From Xenopus tropicalis (taxonomy: Eukaryota; Chordata; Amphibia; Anura; Pipidae): a stretch of 64,000 nucleotides of DNA. The DNA lies in the NCBI RefSeq assembly GCF_000004195.4, contig NC_030681.2, forward strand, positions 22,150,482 to 22,214,481. Reading direction: 5' to 3'. The translations under genes and the position numbers were made by a program. This document shows positions 60,279 through 64,000 of this stretch, one piece after another; the stretch's first letter is position 1, and the number at the start of each line of letters is the position of its first letter. The notes under the pieces are model-generated. The model did not search any database. It saw only the letters and a program-made list of their open reading frames with translations, and had not been told where the DNA came from.

Positions 60279-61875
60279 CCTATGAAATCCTGTCTATGCC
60301 ACAGTGATATAAAGAATTCTAGAGCCATTGGAACACAGGGTTTGTGACTCTTTTGCAACTTACTAAATGTTCCATTCTATTTTCCCATGCAAAAGTATGA
60401 AAAGTAACTATTTTTTGGTCATGAAGTAAAAAAGTCACATGGTTTATACTGATATATTATAATCACAAAAGGGGACCAACATCTCTGCTGTTTTGTTCCA
60501 GTTCTAGCCAAACGTGCTTAAACTTAATCACTTATTGTAAGCAAAAATAAACCTTAATTATTTTGATGTTTCAGCCTTTTCAATGCCGTTGTAAAAAATT
60601 CTATAATTTTAAATATAGATTTTGAGTGCATATTGCGTTCATCAATCATTCCCCCCTAACAATACCCCGCAAACAGAAAATTAACATTTTGCTATTTTTT
60701 TTCCCTCTGATTATTCTGCTTTCCTGTGCGGTATGCAGTGTACTGGCACAATGCTCTCTATTACCTCCACTGGTTTTTCTAAAATTCGCATGCTGATTGC
60801 TTCAGCCGTAGAGGGTAGACATCCATTATTCTATGATTAAGTGACAACTGATTTCAAACTGTGGTCTGGCATACAGAGGGTAGACAGGTTGTTCCGTTTG
60901 CTGGCATTAAGAACATTGTTCTATGCCTATTGCTTCACTATTTGAAAGCAAAAACACTCAGGAAACAGTATTGATGCAATTTAGGAGAAAACAGGCAATT
61001 ATGTGTTCTGTTTTTAAATTCCTGCAGCTGACACCTAGAATTTAACCCTGACTTACCAATAAGTAAGTTGCAGTTGCAGTAGCCACCTCTTAATATACTG
61101 CAGGCTCGTCAACAGGCAGATATTTCTATTCTATTGATGGTTTACCTTAACTATAAACTATATAGTACCTTAGAGATCCCCCTTAATTCATTGCCCAGAA
61201 ATCTCTGCCCGTAATAATGCAATATTCCCAATTTCCAACGGAGAAAACAATAACAGACAAAAAGAAGGAGGGGTCTGAATTAAACCTCATATAGACCACA
61301 ATAAAGCCCCCTTCCAGGAATGAAATACTATTACATCACTAGAATATAATACAGAAAGAAATACAGAGTATAAAAGTAGAAATCAGGAATACAGGAAAAG
61401 AATATAAAATGCAGATTTTTATATGTCTTAAAAATCAACAATTTTTCCAAAATTTATTAAACACATGTAAGGAATACTGTGTATCTACAATATTGAGGTA
61501 CATGTGGCAAGAGGTGAGACTTGTCAGTATATAATAGCACTGATCAACTTTATGAAAAAAAAACCCCATAAAAGGTCCATTCATTTTTTCCTCTTAATAT
61601 ATGGAACTCTGGACTGGGCAGCACCATACTGAATAGATCCACATCCGAGAAAAGAACGGAGATATGAGCCATGATCAATCTCACGACTGAATGTAGCAGA
61701 GATTTGTAAAAAGAATAAAGGAAAACTATTAAATCATGATGCCTTGACATATTCAGAACATATGGAGGTACTGTATCTAGAGAGCCACAGTCCAGCAAGG
61801 ACTTTATTTATCCAGCTGGTTCCCCCGAATGGATCTGAATTGTCCTCAAGTCTGCTAAAGTCCTTGTTCTATGAC
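60279..61875. other. intronic DNA, nothing recognised
   Basis: AT-rich sequence with no repeat family seen. Confidence 0.5.
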
Positions 61876-61879
61876 TTAA

Positions 61880-62143
61880 GGTGGCCACTATAAGATACGG
61901 TTGTTTGGCAATGATCAAACCTTTTCACCGATATGCCCACCTAAGGTGGGCGGTATTGAAGTAATCCAATCGTTTAACCCTGGGGCCAAAAGACTGAATT
62001 ACAATGACAGAAATAGGGCCAATTTTAGGCCAGATATCAGTTAGGTAGGCCTATTGGGGGTGCCCATACATGGGCAGATCAGCTGCCGAATCGGTCTGAA
62101 GGACCCAAATCAGTAACTTAGATCTGCCTGTGTATGGCAATCT
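61880..62143. mobile_element. TTAA-flanked miniature element, GGTGGCCATACACG family
   Basis: The left end GGTGGCCACTATAAG follows TTAA (61876-61879). The right end TGTGTATGGCAATCT precedes TTAA (62144-62147). It is worn compared with the neighbouring copy at 62231. Confidence 0.65.
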
Positions 62144-62230
62144 TTAAACTGATTCAGCCGACTACAATTTGTGATATAGCACAACTATCCCACTATGTGG
62201 AACCAAAATACGTAAAAAAGGAAGAATAAA

Positions 62231-62577
62231 GGCGGCCATACACGGGACGATTGTAGCTGCCGATATCGGTTCCTTGGACTGATTCGGCAGCTAATCGGCC
62301 CGTGTAGGGGAAACAACGACTGGCCTGCCTGACCGATATCTGGCCTGAAATCAGCCAGATATCGATCGGGCAGGTTAAAAAATTCAGTCGGATTGGGGAC
62401 AGCATCGGCTCGTTGATGCGGTACCTGAACCAACTGCGCCTATTCCAGTCGTTATAATTCGATCGTTTGACCCCAGGTCCAAACAACCAATTTAGCCTAA
62501 ATTCCCCCGATATCGCCCAACCATATGTGGGGATATCGGTAGAAGATCTGCTCACTTGGCGACCTTGTATGGCCACC
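62231..62577. mobile_element. TTAA-flanked miniature element, GGTGGCCATACACG family
   Basis: The left end GGCGGCCATACACGG and the right end CTTGTATGGCCACC are inverted repeats. The right flank is TTAA (62578-62581) and the left flank is TAAA, a one-base change. It lies 84 bp from a second copy of the same family. Confidence 0.75.
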
Positions 62578-62581
62578 TTAA

Positions 62582-63563
62582 CAATGTTAAAAAGTGATGT
62601 CTTCTTTTGTACAGATGTACATAGAAAAACAGTATTACTCCTGCTTCATTTACCCTGGAAAATAATGCCCGAAGACCCAAAGTAAACGTTTAGGGCAGGA
62701 GTACAGTCATTGTGTTTCTTATAACAATGGCCAAACCTCAATGGGACTTCCATTGTTTTGTGAGTGGCATTGATTTACCCCTACCCCCAACAAGCTGTCA
62801 CTCAAGCACTCTGTAATCAATCACACCCTTTTTCCCTGCAAAGGTGCAGCAGCTCATCCTCCGGCATTCCAATTCTAGCTGATATTAAAGGCAGGGAATT
62901 GTGTAGCCTGCGTAAACGAGCCCTAAATCTGTCACTCTGTGAGTCATAACTCAGCTGCATGGTGGGAGAGCGATCATGTAGGGGTCAGCAGACTCATTAA
63001 CCAGTCAAAATACAACCAACACTTACTGCTGTCACTAACGGGTGCTTCTGTCAGGTTGCTGGAAAAGTCAGATTATAGGCTATGAAAGTCTGAATGTTCT
63101 TTTTTTTTCCCCTGTTTTTTTTCTTTGCTGTTTCTTAAAATGAACTCTAACAAGAAAAATGATCAGACTGAAAAATACTATTACTTTGAATGTCAAGGCC
63201 AGATGACACAAGAGCGAATGAACCTTTCCTAATAAGTTATTGCCTTAAAGAGATAAGCAAATACATGATTTTCTTTGCAATTCCATTTACAAATAACCTG
63301 GAAACCCTTGGGAACCTTTTTTTCTCCCATTTTATTAGGAAGTAACAATTTTTGGGTGGATTTGAAGAATCACTGTCGATATCAAGACAATCACTAATAC
63401 ATAATAGTCACTGTTAATAACCCCAAGCACAAACACAACTGCTAGAAGTACTCAGGTTGTGATTTATCAACGTTCGAATTCAGATTTTTTCCACGATTCA
63501 ATTTTTTTTGCGCCAAAACTCCCAATATTTCAATTCTTGCTCGCAAACATGAATGCTCAATAT
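62582..63563. other. intronic DNA, start of an older repeat at its right end
   Basis: 62750-63060 is balanced in composition and repeat-free. From about 63457 an AT-rich repeat begins, which is split by the hAT at 63572. Confidence 0.5.
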
Positions 63564-63571
63564 TTATTAAG

Positions 63572-63715
63572 TAGTGATGGGTGAAATAACTCACCAGACA
63601 TGGATTCACAGCGAATTTCCGTGTTTCGCCATTGCGCAACATTTTTGCACTTTCACTAATTTTTCCCTGTGTGAAGCGAATTTTCCGGTGAACAGGACAG
63701 ATTCGCTCATCACTA
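63572..63715. mobile_element. hAT-type miniature element with perfect 8-bp duplication
   Basis: A 144-bp element runs from TAGTGATGGGTG to ATTCGCTCATCACTA, flanked by TTATTAAG at 63564-63571 and 63716-63723. It interrupts an older AT-rich repeat with GATTTATCAACGTTCGAATT near 63460. Confidence 0.88.
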
Positions 63716-63926
63716 TTATTAAGTGCCAAAAATCTGAAAACTTGAATGTAAAACTTTGGCATCTAAAAGCTTATGTAGTTTATATAGGAATTAGTGGGAG
63801 TTGTCCTAGGCAAAATTAAGCACTTTTTTTCAATTAGAGATTTTCAAGTTTTTTGAGTTTTAAACTCACAAATTTGAGGTATTTAAGTTTTTGATTCATA
63901 CTCAGATGTATTAATAAATAAGCAAC

Positions 63927-64000
63927 TAGTGATGAGCGAATCTGTCCATTTCGCTTTGCCGAAAAATGCGTGAATCTTTGAAAAGATTCGCGAAACGGCA
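63927..64000. mobile_element. hAT-type miniature element, cut by the window end
   Basis: The left end TAGTGATGAGCGAATCTGTC and following family sequence are present. The right end is beyond 64000, so the duplication cannot be tested. Confidence 0.75.

Larger units (their letters stand above)
42333..64000 (-). other. nrxn1: nrxn1 intron upstream of the exon (partial)
   Basis: The stretch above 42332 is intron ending at the exon's TTTTACAG acceptor. The beta-isoform promoter and its signal-peptide first exon should lie somewhere in this intron. I see no candidate with a signal peptide or a His-rich segment here, so they probably lie beyond 64000. Confidence 0.8.

Overview
This window is intronic DNA of a vertebrate, almost certainly a clawed frog (Xenopus). 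The argument rests on the interspersed repeats: a T2/Kolobok-type element with TTAA target duplications and TTAAAGGAGAAGG ends, several hAT-type miniature elements with 8-bp duplications, and many copies of frog-like tails ending in AATAAA and TAA repeats. The sequence does not let me choose between X. tropicalis and X. laevis.

The only host coding sequence I can support is one 182-bp exon on the minus strand at 42151-42332. It has canonical splice sites and encodes the start of the last laminin-G/LNS domain (LNS6) of a neurexin, closest to neurexin-1 (nrxn1). This is the first exon shared by the alpha and beta isoforms. The rest of the window is the two introns flanking it: about 42 kb of the downstream intron (1-42150) and about 21.7 kb of the upstream intron (42333-64000). 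I found no neighbouring exon, beta-isoform first exon, tRNA, rRNA or intact transposase.

The introns are dominated by non-autonomous DNA transposons. (1) A TAGTGATG/CATCACTA hAT family has about ten copies, eight of them with 8-bp duplications I could align by eye. (2) A TA-flanked, mariner-like family with CAGGTATGGGA ends has about eight copies, three of which carry an internal 112-113 bp tandem array. (3) Other hAT elements lie at 10043, 17806, 34691, 41504 and 46066. (4) TTAA-flanked elements lie at 4162, 28738, 61880 and 62231. (5) Foldback elements lie at 26106, 27793, 31908 and 57319. Five near-identical tails of a SINE/LINE-like family all lie on the plus strand, antisense to nrxn1. 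Several insertions are nested, which gives a relative chronology.

Simple and tandem repeats are also prominent. They include a 182-bp unit carrying GAAA tracts (12391-13256), an 85-bp unit repeated seven times inside a hAT element (19330-19860), a minisatellite inside another hAT copy (58402-58615), and a perfect 100-bp AT-only palindrome (22247-22346). I did not find a new gene system. The unusual content is the repeated growth of tandem arrays inside miniature transposons.
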